A stretch of 64,000 bases of DNA from Eucommia ulmoides (lineage: Eukaryota > Streptophyta > Magnoliopsida > Garryales > Eucommiaceae): NCBI GenBank assembly GCA_016647705.1, contig CM028333.1:4743616-4807615 (forward strand), given 5' to 3'. The position numbers and the translations under genes were made by a program. The notes beneath the pieces are model-generated. The model was not told the DNA's origin and searched no databases. It worked only from the letters and a program-made list of their open reading frames with translations. This document shows positions 13,601-24,190 of this stretch, one piece after another; position 1 is the first letter of the stretch, and each line of letters starts with the position of its first letter.

Positions 13601-14123
13601 CGAAATTCGATCTGAACTGATTGAAGTTTCGCAATAAAAAATAATCCCTCTCCAACATAGTTCCTTAATTCCAAAAAATGCTTAATCAGGAAGTAATGTA
13701 TTTCAAGAGTTAGCACGCAGCACCAACACTAGATCCGAATTTTGCGAACACTACAAAGATCTAGTCTAGAATACGGAAAAAACAAAAGTACGATCGTAAG
13801 TTACAAACAGAAATCGAGTCAAAGAGATTTAAGATCGACGCAATAACCTGAATGTAAGGAGTGAGAAGAGAGAGTTGCAAGGCCCAACCGAATTGGACGC
13901 CGGCGGCGACCGTGCAACAAAGAATCAACGAGAACAAAGTATTCTGCTTGGGCGCAAGATCAGACGGAGAAGAATTCGGCGAGTGATTCGACACATTCCC
14001 ATTCGAATTACCACTACTAGATTGATCGATCTGTACGCGGCGGGGAGGTTGTTCTTCAATCCCAACCAATTCTACTTCCTGCTTCAAATTCCTGTAAGGA
14101 ACGCGGATCGTTACCGCATCCAT
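7660..14123 (-). CDS. SUT2: Sucrose/H+ symporter, SUT2/SUC3 type (14 exons)
   Basis: Major-facilitator sucrose carrier of the SUT2/SUC3 clade; family members move sucrose with protons across the plasma membrane. Exons (minus strand): 14123-13848, 12740-12675, 12093-11995, 11906-11842, 11766-11682, 11601-11568, 11388-11289, 11032-10957, 10133-9771, 9700-9557, 9410-9183, 8847-8784, 8688-8645, 7830-7660. All junctions are GT-AG and phases agree, giving about 604 residues; Arabidopsis SUC3 is close to this length. Visible motifs: [13 protein letters not shown] at 78-90 (helix 1), the conserved histidine at about 98, GRRRPF at 131-136, [23 protein letters not shown], and a C-terminal STGFHFG. The long charged loop of about 95 residues between helices 6 and 7 (from about residue 281, one exon) marks this clade. 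Start: the second ATG (14123, [13 protein letters not shown]) fits the family better than the upstream in-frame ATG at 14156. No break is seen. Confidence 0.93.
8912..9135. mobile_element. MITE in a SUT2 intron
   Basis: The ends are inverted: left GGCCCTGTTTGTTTAGTGTT, right AGAAACACTAAATGAACG. The interior is built of 'ctgttcc'/'ggaacag' words. The same word set recurs at 17130-17295, 18207-18512, 18514-18653 and in the 32-kb repeat. It lies between the exons at 8784-8847 and 9183-9410, so it is spliced out with the intron. The target duplication was not resolved. Confidence 0.65.
10494..10514. repeat. (CT)n microsatellite in a SUT2 intron
   Basis: Uninterrupted CT dinucleotides follow a short C-run and A-run, within the intron between the exons at 9771-10133 and 10957-11032. 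Confidence 0.9.
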
Positions 14124-14507
14124 CTCCCTTCGATTGTCACCACCAGATCGATTCACCCAATCGCATCAATCTATATATATACAAATTCAATCGAATTTCC
14201 AGAGGTCAATTTGTGACTTCATTCGTTCAGGTTGGAACCCAAAAATGGTAATACGCACAATCGAGAAACGCAAGAACCACATCAAACTTGGGCGGGTGTG
14301 AAGAGAATGGTACGTCGCGGCAGCATCAAGATAATTGTGTGAGATTATGATCAACGGTCGGAAATGGTGAGAAAAGTCAGGTACCACGCGTAGTTTCGAA
14401 TAGTCCTATTTTTCTCGGGTTTATTTTTTTTACCCCTTGTACTTTGGTCCTGTTTCAATTTAACCCATCTACTTTAAAAACATGCACATCATCCCTTTCT
14501 ACTCTTA
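14124..14507 (-). promoter_or_regulatory. 5' leader and promoter region of SUT2
   Basis: This stretch lies between the SUT2 start and a hAT MITE. An in-frame upstream ATG at 14156 would add 11 residues. A TATA-rich word (atatatata) occurs near 14170-14180, too close to the start codon to be a confident TATA box. The upstream space available before the transposon at 14516 is under 400 bp, so the proximal promoter is either short or includes MITE sequence. Confidence 0.35.
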
Positions 14508-14515
14508 ACTAAAAG

Positions 14516-15079
14516 TAGAGGTGTGCAACGGACGGTTTGGGACAGTTTGAACCAAAATCGCAGACCAAACCAATATTAGGTGGGTTAAGCTAGTTTAAAC
14601 CATGGGCTGCCCGATGATGTGTAGGTTGGGGTGAGTTAGAGTGTGCGGGTTGGCTAGTGTAAATCGTGGATTACTCAATCATGTGCGGGTTGGACCTATT
14701 TTTGCGTTAGGCTAATTAAAACTGTGGATTGTCCAAGACGACGAATGAATTTAGAAATAAATTTTCACAAAAGTGAAAAATAAATTAGGATTTAGGAAGA
14801 ACGAAGAGAACAAAATGCAAGAGAAATGATCAATGGTGGTTGGAACACATAGAAACCATAGACAACGACTTAGTTATTATTTATATCATCACAAAAAGAA
14901 GTCTTTTTTGTGTTCTATTTAGTGGGCGGATTGAATCCGTAAGAAAATGGGCCAAACCATAACTCGTTCCTTCATGTGACCTGTGCAATGTGTGGGTTTG
15001 TATTGGTCAGTATTTTGGGTTGCGATTTGGGCAGTTTGGACAGTTTTGGCGGGTTGGACTGATCCACTGCACACCCCTA
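14516..15079. mobile_element. hAT-type MITE upstream of SUT2, perfect 8-bp TSD
   Basis: It is flanked by perfect 8-bp duplications ACTAAAAG at 14508-14515 and 15080-15087. The terminal inverted repeats are TAGAGGTGTGCA and TGCACACCCCTA. The interior repeats words such as 'gcgggttgg' and 'cggtttgg'. There is no transposase. The size (564 bp), TIRs and 8-bp duplication fit a non-autonomous hAT element. Confidence 0.8.
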
Positions 15080-15087
15080 ACTAAAAG

Positions 15088-16410
15088 GAGAAACTCACGT
15101 AAATACAAAAAATTAATATTTTCTCTCTCTAATTCTCTTTCTCTCTCTACTTCTATCTTTTCTTTTTTATTAAAAGTAAAATAAAACAAAAATTAAATTT
15201 GACGAGATTCAAGTCTCGATCGTCAGACATGGTTAGCTCTGATTCAGAATATGATCCTCCCAAATCTTGAGTTCTTGCAAAACAATGTATCGCGGGTGCA
15301 TCTGTCGGCATTACTCATCTGATGTGAGAATAAATAGATGTCTAATAGAAATTTGACAAAGTAACGGTTTGTAAAAATTAGTGTGTACATTGCATGGTAA
15401 TCCCAACTTGATATTCATAGGTGCGAGAAGATTTGTTTGGCAAATCTTCACTAAAACCTCAGTCAAATTCCTATTATTGATAGTGAAATGCGCGAAATTG
15501 GATCGTTATGGATTGTTATATTGAGTAATCGATCTTCTTTCTTTGTATAGTGGGATTCAGTAACCACTCCCCAGGAAGGGGCATGACCTAGACTTGGGAG
15601 AGGGGCTTGAAATGTTCTTGGTGGTCGAGGGATGATTCACTCTCATCTAGGCCTGAGCCAATCACACTGAGTGATGTAATGTTCTGGTCAAAACCAAGGT
15701 TGTTCAGGGGGTTCAAACAGAACACTTGAGACCCCATTGGTCCTCCTCGGACTCACGTGCATTGCACTAGAGTGTAGAGTGAGTTGTGGTCGGATTTCAT
15801 GTGCAATAAACGTAAGCCTTCTTTTAACATGCGTCCTCACGTAAGACGAACCGAAATTCCTTCATAAAAAATAATTGATAATTTTGTCCATTTCTTGGAA
15901 ATATCAGATGAAAAATTAATTTCACACATTTTTTGGTATTATTCGATTAATTTAAAAATAAAAATAAAAAAATAGTCATTTAATTTATTAAAATTTAAAA
16001 AGGGTAAAGCGTGGATTTGTAAAATATAAAGGAGCAACAGGCAATTTTTTTGTTTTATGAAAGGGATATTGAGGCAACCGACAACTACAAGTAGGAGGAG
16101 GGCGTCGTATCTGAATTGAAGTCAAGTTCACGATATTCCACATGTAAACGTCCAGCTCTCGCAATTATTTCGTCACCGCGGAAATTTCTTATATTTTAAT
16201 TCATTCAAATGGCCCAAAGAACCACTCTAACCACACCATTTGGTTCAAGAATACGATATATAATTTAACAAAAAACAATTTAAAAATAAAAGTCAAAGTA
16301 GATTACAAAAATATAAATTTCTTATCCTTGTTTTTTAATTTCTATTCCAATTATAAATTTTCATAGACCACACAAAAATGAAACAAAAACACTAAAACCC
16401 CATTATTTGT
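15088..16410. other. Intergenic, no gene seen
   Basis: Positions 15120-15180 carry a CT-rich then A-rich tract. About 15190-15850 is less AT-rich and looks like an old repeat, but no protein domain or duplicated ends could be recognised. 15860-16410 is AT-rich with nothing supported. Confidence 0.4.
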
Positions 16411-16413
16411 TTA

Positions 16414-16842
16414 GGTGGCGTTTGGTAACCGTTTCTGTTCTCATCCCACTGCTGGGATGGGAATGGGATGAGAATTTTGTTTCCTTCTTGGGAATAGAAT
16501 CGCGTTTGGTAACGATAATTTATTTTTTTTTTGGCAAACAAAATCCGTTTGATAACGATTTTATCCTAAAAATATTTTTATTTTTTTTTTAGAATTTTTT
16601 TTTTTTGGCCGGACGGTGGCTGGAAGGCCAACTGCGGATGAATAGTGACAGTGATTTTGGGAATGGGATGGGAATAATGAGCAACAACTTTTTTTTGTTT
16701 CTCATTCCTTAAGAAAAAAATTGGCACAATTCTCAAATAGGAATGGAATGAGAACGGGAACAAAAATTACTAAACGCTATTCCCAAATAAAAATCCCAAA
16801 AATCTGGGAATGGGATAGGAATTTCTGGGATGGAAGGTTACG
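16414..16842. mobile_element. Tourist-like MITE, right end truncated
   Basis: It begins GGTGGCGTTTGGTAACC after TTA at 16411-16413 and follows the complete copy at 44388-44906 through words such as GGGATGGGAATGGGATGAG. At the right it stops matching inside the terminal repeat (around 16842), where other A/T-rich sequence takes over. Compared with the complete copy it is shorter in its GC-rich middle part. Confidence 0.7.
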
Positions 16843-17129
16843 CCAGTGTTTCTGCTCTCAAATTCTTCTCTCTGTTATCAAAACTTTAAATTTTAACAGA
16901 AACATAATTGGTTAACATACTTTAGTTTATAAACATTCATAAAATTTTAAAATTAATCCTAATTTTTTGAGAGAAAAAAAATGTTCATTTTCATTGCTAA
17001 CTTATGCATCTTTACTTTTATTCTCATAAAAAGAACAATTATCTTACCAAACGCATTTATGTTCCCGAGTCATTGAAATGAAACATAATTTCCAAAAAAA
17101 TCAAAAACATTAATCAAATTCCATCAAAA

Positions 17130-17295
17130 GGCCACTTGTTTAGTGTTTTTTGGTCACAAATTTTCGTTTTTGTTCCCCAAAAAACCTGGACCATAAACAA
17201 AAAAACTGAAAACATTTTTGTTCTGTTTCTCAAAAAAAAAAATTCTAAATTTACAGATAACAGAAAAGACCAAAAACACTAAAACAAACTATGCT
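17130..17295. mobile_element. Short MITE of the 'tttagtgtttt' family
   Basis: It begins CACTTGTTTAGTGTTTTTTG and ends AAAAACACTAAAACAAACTA, a clear inverted pair. The interior shares words with the MITEs at 8912 and 18514. The target duplication was not resolved. Confidence 0.55.
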
Positions 17296-17494
17296 TCACA
17301 AACATGGACGGTGGTTTTGATTTTTTGGGGATAGTGCACTAATCGATTATTGGGGGGGGGGAGGGACAAGTACACAGAGAGAGAGAGAGTTTACAAAGGT
17401 TGTACACTAGTATTAAACTAGCAGAGTCGATTTTCATAGGGTACTACTGACTACTATACAAATATGAAGACTTGGTATAGTGGCTTTTAGACCC

Positions 17495-19662
17495 TCATTT
17501 GTCGATACTATGATTACCCAAATCGCCGGCAACTTTAGCAGCTCGTGTCAAAGCATCCGACACCCACAGAGCTCCCTTGGAGAAGTAGCTACTGTTGACC
17601 ACCGTGCTCGCAGCCGCTACAGCTGTCCTTCCGGTAGCCGAAACGGCCAATTTGGTTGTGTCGTAGATGTGGTACTTTTGGTCGACCGATCTAACGGCCT
17701 CAACCCCGGCACATATCTTATCGGTGAGGCCCATTTTGTCGCTGAGCTCAGCCACTTTGGTTGCAGCAGTCGCAGAGACTTGGTGGGATTCGTCGAACAA
17801 TTTGGCTTTGCTGAGTGCGTCTTTGCCTAATATGTAGCCTCTGGATAGCATAGTTTTGACCACGTCTTGAGCCACCGTGACGGCTTCACCAGCGGTGAAA
17901 ACAAACGGGTTGCTTTGAGGATGCTGCAGTAAAGAGATAACGATGTTTGCTGAGTGAATGTGTGGTAAATAAAATGTGTAGAGAAATAAAAAAATATATA
18001 TATATAAAAAAAATAAAATTTATAAAATAATTGAAGTATAATACTAAAATTAGGTGATGGGATAGGTTGAATATTGTGAAAAACGCATTGTAAAAGTGTT
18101 TCAGTTGTGTTGTTAAAAGAAATAGTAATGTTTTGAGTTTTTGAATAGTAAAAATAGCATCCAAATTCTCAACCAAATGGGGGCCTAAATAATCTACCAT
18201 CTAGTTGCTTAGGTGGTGTTTGCTTTAGTGTTTCTGTTCTCACATTTATGTTATTGTTCCGAAAAAATTAGAAGCGAAACAGACATTTGGAGACTATTCT
18301 GTTCTGTTATAATTGGGAACAGAAACAATATTTCCGCTATATTTCTGTTCCTGTTCCCAGTTTTATAGGAACAAAAACAGCAATATTAAAAGAAAACTAA
18401 TAGACAATTGAGCCCTTAGTGTTTCTTTTCCCACAGTTCCATTTTCCAAGAGAACAGTTCTCTGTTAATGTTACCAGTTTTCTGGGAATAGGAACACTAA
18501 ACAAACAAGGCCTAATGTTCGTTTTGTTTAGTGTTTTTGGTCCCATATTTCAAATCTGAGACCAGTTTGGTTTGGGAAAATAACAAAAACTAGTTTTATT
18601 TTGTTCCAATTTTCGTGGGAACAGAAGCAAAAACACTAAACAAAACGCCAACTAAATTATCAAAAGATAGGTGCAAGAGAGAGAGAGAGGCATACAGTCG
18701 AAGCACTATCGTCTTCCTGCCTCCATGTGGACTGGTTCCAAAGATCAAATTCACCTTCGTGATGTCCCCAGTGGGTTATGCAGACACGTTGATCCACAAG
18801 CGTCGCTCCCTGGGATCAAAAATACATCGACAGTATGGAATTGTACAGAGAGAGTTTATATTTTGTATTCACATATGTGTTTAACTGACCAATTTTTTTA
18901 TTATTTACTATCTTTTTACACTAATAAATTAGAAAATCAATATTATACCTTCAAACACAGGGAATCCCTATTGATAATAATATATATATGCATACTTGGG
19001 ATCAAAATTGAACTGCACGCACATAATCTAGAGCTCACCATCAGTTCCATGAACCATTACATGTTGCACCATTCATCGTAAGAGTATTACATGTACAATG
19101 AAGCAAGACGAAACTAAAGATAAATAAGTGAATGAACGAAGTAATACTTACACTGAGTAGCACTGCGGTTTCCACAGCATGTGCATCTCTGAACGTCACA
19201 TAAGCTGTACAGGCATAGTCACCAGCCCTATTTTTGCAAGATAAAAATTAAAATTAAAAAATAACAAGCAACCTAATCAGGAGAGCACGCTACTGCAACA
19301 ATCACGGGTTTTTAAAACATTTACAAAACAAAGTTAAGATATTAAATTAGTAACCATAAGAATGCCATGTGAGCATCACTTTTTAATTATTTGTTCTTAA
19401 TGGTAATGGTAAGAGGCATGCCACATTGTGATCACTAAAGCTGACTGCAATTTTGACATAGCGGTAGCAATCCCGAATCTATGACCAATCAACCCTAATG
19501 AATAAAGCAATTGGTGTTCAATTCAATCACAGGATTTTGAAACAACCTGACAATTTCTACATGTTCAATTGTCCCAGAGAAAGCAAAGAAATCATAGACG
19601 TCCTTCTCGGTTGCATGGGGTGACAAGCCTGTCACTTCAACTGCATATCCACTTTGACTCAT
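17495..19662 (-). CDS. BPA1-like RRM protein (binding partner of ACD11 family)
   Basis: Four coding exons: 19662-19547, 19227-19152, 18809-18696, 17923-17495, in phase, all GT-AG, giving about 244 residues. The N-terminal RRM covers roughly residues 6-75, with RNP2 at AVEVTGL (7-13) and RNP1 around YACTAYVTF (43-51). After a short WGHHEGEFD-type linker, the C-terminal half is alanine-rich and helical with the family blocks AQDVVKTMLSRGYILGKDA, FDESHQVSA, GLTDKICAGVEAV and SSYFSKGALWVS. In Arabidopsis the family binds the sphingolipid-transfer protein ACD11 and is tied to cell-death control; that role here is inferred by homology. The start ATG follows a 5'-UTR splice acceptor near 19674. A hAT element occupies the 5'-UTR intron and two MITEs the intron between the last two exons. 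No damage to the coding frame is seen. Confidence 0.9.
18207..18512. mobile_element. MITE in an intron of the BPA1-like gene
   Basis: The left end is GTGTTTGCTTTAGTGTTTC and the right end GAACACTAAACAAACAAGGC, forming an inverted pair. The interior is rich in 'ctgttcc' and 'gggaacag' words. It sits between the coding exons at 17495-17923 and 18696-18809. Confidence 0.6.
18514..18653. mobile_element. Second short MITE, directly adjacent
   Basis: It runs from TCGTTTTGTTTAGTGTTTTT to AAAAACACTAAACAAAACGC, a nearly perfect inverted pair of about 20 bp, with a 100-bp interior. It abuts the MITE at 18207-18512 and ends about 40 bp from the exon at 18696. Confidence 0.65.
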
Positions 19663-19821
19663 TTGTTCAACACCTGGTAGAAGCCAGAAGCAAATGATAT
19701 AGTTGAGCGAGTATAATGAAGATTTTGAATGAACAATATCGTAATTGTATTGATAAGTCAAAATACACCGAGGACAATGTAACACAAGTTTCAAAGGTAG
19801 TTCTACTATGAGATTTAAAAA

Positions 19822-19915
19822 GGGCAGTCTCGGGCACAAAGGTTCCCGCCATTACGGGGTCTAGGGAGGATCAGATATATGCCGCCTTACCCTATTTACA
19901 AAGAAGTTGTTTCCA
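19822..19915 (-). mobile_element. SINE 3' part (Au-like)
   Basis: Read on the minus strand: AACAACTTCTTTGTAAATAG, then GGTAAGGCGGCATATATCTG, GACCCCGTAATGGCGGGAAC and a CTTTGTGCCCG-CTGCCCTTTTT end. This order (TAAGG-GCATAT, AGACCCC-GCGGGA, TGC-CTGCCCTTTT) is that of plant Au-type SINE tails. The tRNA-derived head is missing or unrecognised. A similar tail occurs at 43351-43436. It lies in the 5' intron of the BPA1-like gene. Confidence 0.55.
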
Positions 19916-20041
19916 AGATTCTCTATCATATTTCGTCTGTCTATATTGATACTTACTGGCTTGAGTAATCCAGCACCAACTCCATAAGATACCTCTTTCT
20001 AGACAAGATTAAATCAAAAGTGGCTGCTATTATATTCATAT

Positions 20042-21231
20042 CAAGGTTTTAAATCGCGGTATCGGGTTACGTAACGGTAATGGTCGCGGTGTAACGGTAT
20101 CAGGAGTATCGACTTGTCCGTAACGGGAATCGGCCGTAACGGTCGTGAATTTATTAAAATCACCAGAACATTCTCAAAAACTCAATAAGAGTAATTGTTT
20201 TATTTATTTAACCTTTAATAAACACATTATAATAGGTATTATGACATTTTAGGGTTATATACAACACAATAAAGACAAAAAAAAGACGAAAAATCGTCGT
20301 ACTTAACAATCTTAAAAGAATAAGATGATGCACACAATACTTAATAAAAATATATTACACAAACATAATAAAAGAGTAAATTATACTTCTACATCATATT
20401 ACAAAAACAATATACTCATATAAAATTATCAATACCAAAATGAATTGCGCTCAGACTCTTTATAGTCGGCGTCGGCATAATTCATATTATTTACTAAAAT
20501 CATAATTAAAGCTAATTAACACAAAATTAACCATTATATATATAGTTATGCATATAATGTCATAAATAATAATGACAAAAAAAATGCTATAAAAATAAAA
20601 GTTAGAAAATTTTAGGACTAAATTGTAAACAAGCCATTTATCATTTTATAAATCAATATTATTTCCAAACCCCCCTAATTATCAACCAAACACACCCATG
20701 ACCCACCCAAATCAATCGACACACTCACTCACACGCCCAAATGAGGTGGAGAGAAAGAGAGAGAGACAAACGGAGCGAGGCGAAGACGAGGAGCTGCGAC
20801 GCGACAGAGAGAGCTGCGACTGTGACATCTCCGGCAACGGCGAGAGCTATGTTTGGCGACGAGTTCTTTCTATTAGGGTTTGGCGACGCCGCGATTGATA
20901 TCAGCTCTTTGATTTTCTGCTAATTGGTAAGTTTTTTTTTATCTTCTACTATTTTTTTCTTCACCTCTGCTCAATTATATGGAAGATTCTCTGAAGAAAG
21001 CTGAAAAACTAGAGCTCACATGGGTGTCGGACCTGAAAATAGAGCTGTAACAGCCGTAACGGCCGTAACGGCCTCAGTAACGGCCATAACGGTCGTTACA
21101 GCACCATAGCGGTCCGATACAGTGTGAATCGTCCCTAGACTCCGGAATCGGCCATGTAACGGTATCGGAGGGTTTGATTTCCGATACGAATCGGCCGTTA
21201 CGGTACGTAACGGCCGATATTTAAAACCTTG
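20042..21231 (-). mobile_element. Internally deleted hAT element with perfect 8-bp TSD
   Basis: It is 1190 bp long and flanked by ATTCATAT at 20034-20041 and 21232-21239. The terminal inverted repeat is CAAGGTTTTAAAT. Both subterminal zones are crowded with GTAACGG/CCGTTAC words (more than ten), typical of hAT transposase-binding regions. On the minus strand there is a plant-type leader (AAACCCTAA near 20870, then CT-rich sequence) and, close to the left end, a short frame ending DADYKESERNSFWY before a stop (about 20440-20500). This suggests a promoter and a transposase C-terminus kept while the middle was lost; that reading is inference. A second copy starts at 62900. The element sits in the 5'-UTR intron of the BPA1-like gene. 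Confidence 0.75.
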
Positions 21232-21979
21232 ATTCATATAGTCTTGAAAACTTTGTTAACAGTTTACATATCCAAATCTACACCCCGAAATTTTTTTGGG
21301 TAGAATGTTTACCGTTAAACAGACATTTCAAAGCATCAAGCAGCAAAAAAATTGAAAAACTAGCGGCAAGTAAGTTTGGATTGACAAATACAATGAAAAT
21401 ATTAGTCTATCAAGCAGTAAAACAAAGTCATGGTGCTTTCTAAAGATGATTAGACAAATTAAAAGTGAGCAGATGCAAAGATCCTTTAATCATATGTAAC
21501 ATACTAACTCCATCATTCACAAAGATCGTCATACAGTTCATTTTTCAGCTCAATTTTGAAGAGCTCAAGGTCAAAATTAAAAGAACTCAAATACCTTAAA
21601 TAGTGAGCACTATGCACACAAACAATTCTATTCTATTCAATTGTAAAAGATAATCAAGTTAAAATTATGTATATGAATGTTTTCTAGGGTTAGAATTTCA
21701 CCAACTAGAAACGGAAAAACTCATTTCTCCAAGTGATCTAGGAGTATAGTATCATAATCAGATCAAACAAAACCGCAAAAATTGAAGAACAGCATCACGA
21801 TCGAAATTCGATTTCATGATCCAAAAGAAGACATCAAACTAACGGTTTTTAAAATGAGTCAAGTCCCCCGAAAAAACGATTTAGCAATAAAATTGTCCAA
21901 CGGTTTTCAATCAGTCGACGATCCTCAACAACTACGATGCAACAGAAAAGAAGGATCAAATAACATATTGATCACTTAC

Positions 21980-22080
21980 GTGTTCAAAGCTTTCTCAGTA
22001 AGAACGAATTGATCCGAAGATTCCAGAGCGGGACTGTGTTTCTGACGGAGTATAGTTGTCCTTTGAATTTGTAAGATGCA
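21980..22080 (-). other. Likely 5'-UTR exon of the BPA1-like gene
   Basis: A strong donor (GAACAC|GTAAGTGAT on the minus strand) ends this exon at 21980. No open frame leads into the coding exon, and the first coding exon has its own upstream acceptor near 19674, so a spliced leader is expected here. The upper limit is a guess. Mobile-element sequence begins about 50 bp further upstream, near 22130, so the core promoter must be very compact or contributed by that element. Confidence 0.5.
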
Positions 22081-22129
22081 TTACCCAATAAGGTACGGCC
22101 AAGTACCAAAGAAGAAATAATATATTGGC

Positions 22130-23514
22130 TTAAATCACACCTTGCACCCCTGAAGTTTGGGTACGGTTGCAATGTACCTTTTTAAAATTTAAATTTTGTC
22201 TCTATTCGATCCAATCGACACATTTCAACCATCTTAATTGTCATACTAACAACACATATATTTTTTTTAGGAAAAATTACCGGTTACTCCCAAAATACGT
22301 TACTATTTATCTTTTACTCTCATCTACTTTTTCTTACATCGTTTACTCCCATCGTTTGCCTTTTCTTGCACCGGTAATTCCCGTCGTCGACCTTTCTTGC
22401 TCCGTAAACTCCCGTTTCCAAAAAAGACGGGGAATGAGATTACCGAAATGTCTTCTCGCAGATGTCTTGAGACATCCGACGTGCTCTGACCTCTTCGTCG
22501 TCGCCGAAGGTCATCGTCGTTTCTGCAAACGCCTCTTCGTCATCACTGAAAGTCATCATCGTTCATTAATTCTCATCTTAATTTCTCTAATCTCATACTG
22601 ATTTTTGCAACTGAACTGCAAAATGGCAACCCAAAAAATTGTGAGCGAGACAGAAAGAGAGCACAAAAGCGGTGGAATAATATAAAGATGAAAAGCTTGA
22701 CCTGCCATCAAAGCTTCCTCCAAATTCCGACTCTCAAACTTCTTTCGGAAACAAGTGTTTGGCCGTCTCTAGAAAAATGAAACAAAGTGATTTGTTTTGC
22801 TTGATGTTTTGCGTGATAGCTATTCTCAGATGGGTTGTGACTTGTGAGTTGTCAGGGATATTTTGCATCTATTTGACATATTTACACTTTTCACCCTTCA
22901 ATTATTCTGCCTTTTGACCTTGTTTAAATTTGTAATGAAAGAAACGTAATTGATGTTGCATTCAACATCTACATGTGTTAAATATAATATTATATGATTT
23001 TTAACTGTGGATATAAAAAACAAAAAAACAATTGATGTTACATTCAACATATACAGGTGTTGAATGTAACATTTACGCATAATAAGATCCATAAAAATAT
23101 GAGAACAATTGATTTTACATTCAACATCCACATGTGTTGAATATAACATCGTAAAAAAAATGTCGAGAACAGTTGATGTTACATTCAACATGAGAGATGT
23201 TTTAATCAGAAAAAGATAACGTTTTTTTTTTTTAAAAAAAAAGAAGGGAACAATGGATGTTAATTCAACATTCACAGATATTGAATATAACATCATGTGG
23301 TTTTTAACCGTCGATACATAAAATAAGAGAACAATTGATGTTATATTCAATATCTATATGTTTTAAATGTAATATCCATGCATAATATGGTTTACAAAAA
23401 TATGAGAACAATTGATGTTACATTTAACATCTACAGATGTTAAATGTAATATTGTAAAAAAAATTGATGTTATATTCAACATTCACATGAGGCGTATTTT
23501 GGTCAGAAAAATTT

Positions 23515-23549
<35 letters not shown>

Positions 23550-23640
23550 AATTGGTTATATTTAACACTCACAGGTGATGAATTTATATTCGACATCCAC
23601 ATAAAAGATATCTTGGTCAGAAAAAGATAACATCATTAAA

Positions 23641-23673
<33 letters not shown>

Positions 23674-24190
23674 AATAAAAAAGAACAATTGATGTTATAT
23701 TTAACATTCACATGAGGCGTATTTTGGTCAGAAAATAACAAAAGGAATTATTAGTGCAAAAAAAATGATGGGAGTAATTGATAATTTCTTTTACATTTTG
23801 GGAGTAAATGGTGCATGTCCATTTTTTTTTATTATGCGGTAAGATGTGTCATGGTTCAACTTATGTGCACCTCGACTAATTACTTCTCTGAGTGATCTTA
23901 AGAACGCATCCTCACATCGGCATGATGCATTTAGGATTAAATTCAAGATTTAATTTCTAAAGTGTTTTACAGGAGAGTCAAACCCTAGTTGATAAGGAAA
24001 TGAGAACCTCCTCTTATCAATCAGATTACTACCTCTTAGGTACTAAAAACAAAAAATATAGGTTGATTTTCCCCCAAATTTTTTTGTTCAATTATGATGG
24101 AAATATTTTTTATTTGACAAAGTGGTCAAAACTTGTCGTATGTTGATTAGACCAGTTAGAGCAAAATTCACCCCTGCATATTAAGTACAG
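22130..24190. mobile_element. Large non-autonomous element, MULE/MITE-like composite
   Basis: The left margin (about 22145-22255) and the right margin (about 24085-24190) carry inverted similar words (CACCCCTGAAGTTTGGG / CACCCCTGCATATTAAG; GATCCAATCGACACATTTC against a minus-strand counterpart). Inside, a second inverted pair built on TTACTCCCAAAAT occurs at about 22285-22300 and 23795-23810, suggesting a nested element. It contains a GC-richer stretch (22430-22560) that may be captured DNA and the tandem repeat at 22949-23745. No transposase is seen. Superfamily and exact ends are uncertain. Confidence 0.45.
22949..23745. repeat. Higher-order tandem repeat of about 80-bp units
   Basis: Units begin with ATTGATGTTACATTCAACAT-like words near 22949, 23031, 23108, 23172, 23253, 23334, 23412, 23464, 23541 and 23687. 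Four unit types can be told apart by their second halves ('tttttaactgtgg', 'cataataagatcc', 'gtaaaaaaa', 'ggtcagaaaaa'). They recur in the same order at 22949-23252 and 23253-23540, followed by extra units of the last type. Each unit holds a partial dyad (gatgttacattcaacat / gttgaatataacatc). A poly-A run (23521-23547) and an (AAT)n tract (about 23643-23665) are embedded. Confidence 0.75.

Noticed and set aside
13875-14216. 113-codon plus-strand open frame
   Set aside because: Antisense of the first SUT2 exon.
17480-17830. 116-codon plus-strand open frame
   Set aside because: It is the antisense shadow of the last exon of the BPA1-like gene.
20741-20923. 60-codon plus-strand frame, with a similar one at 63599-63826, as a conserved small gene
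   Set aside because: It lies in the GC-richer leader-like part of the hAT copies. The opposite strand has the plant leader signature, and changes between copies include many amino-acid replacements.
22898-23350. 150-codon minus-strand open frame
   Set aside because: It runs through the tandem repeat units and repeats the same peptide words; no sign of a real protein.
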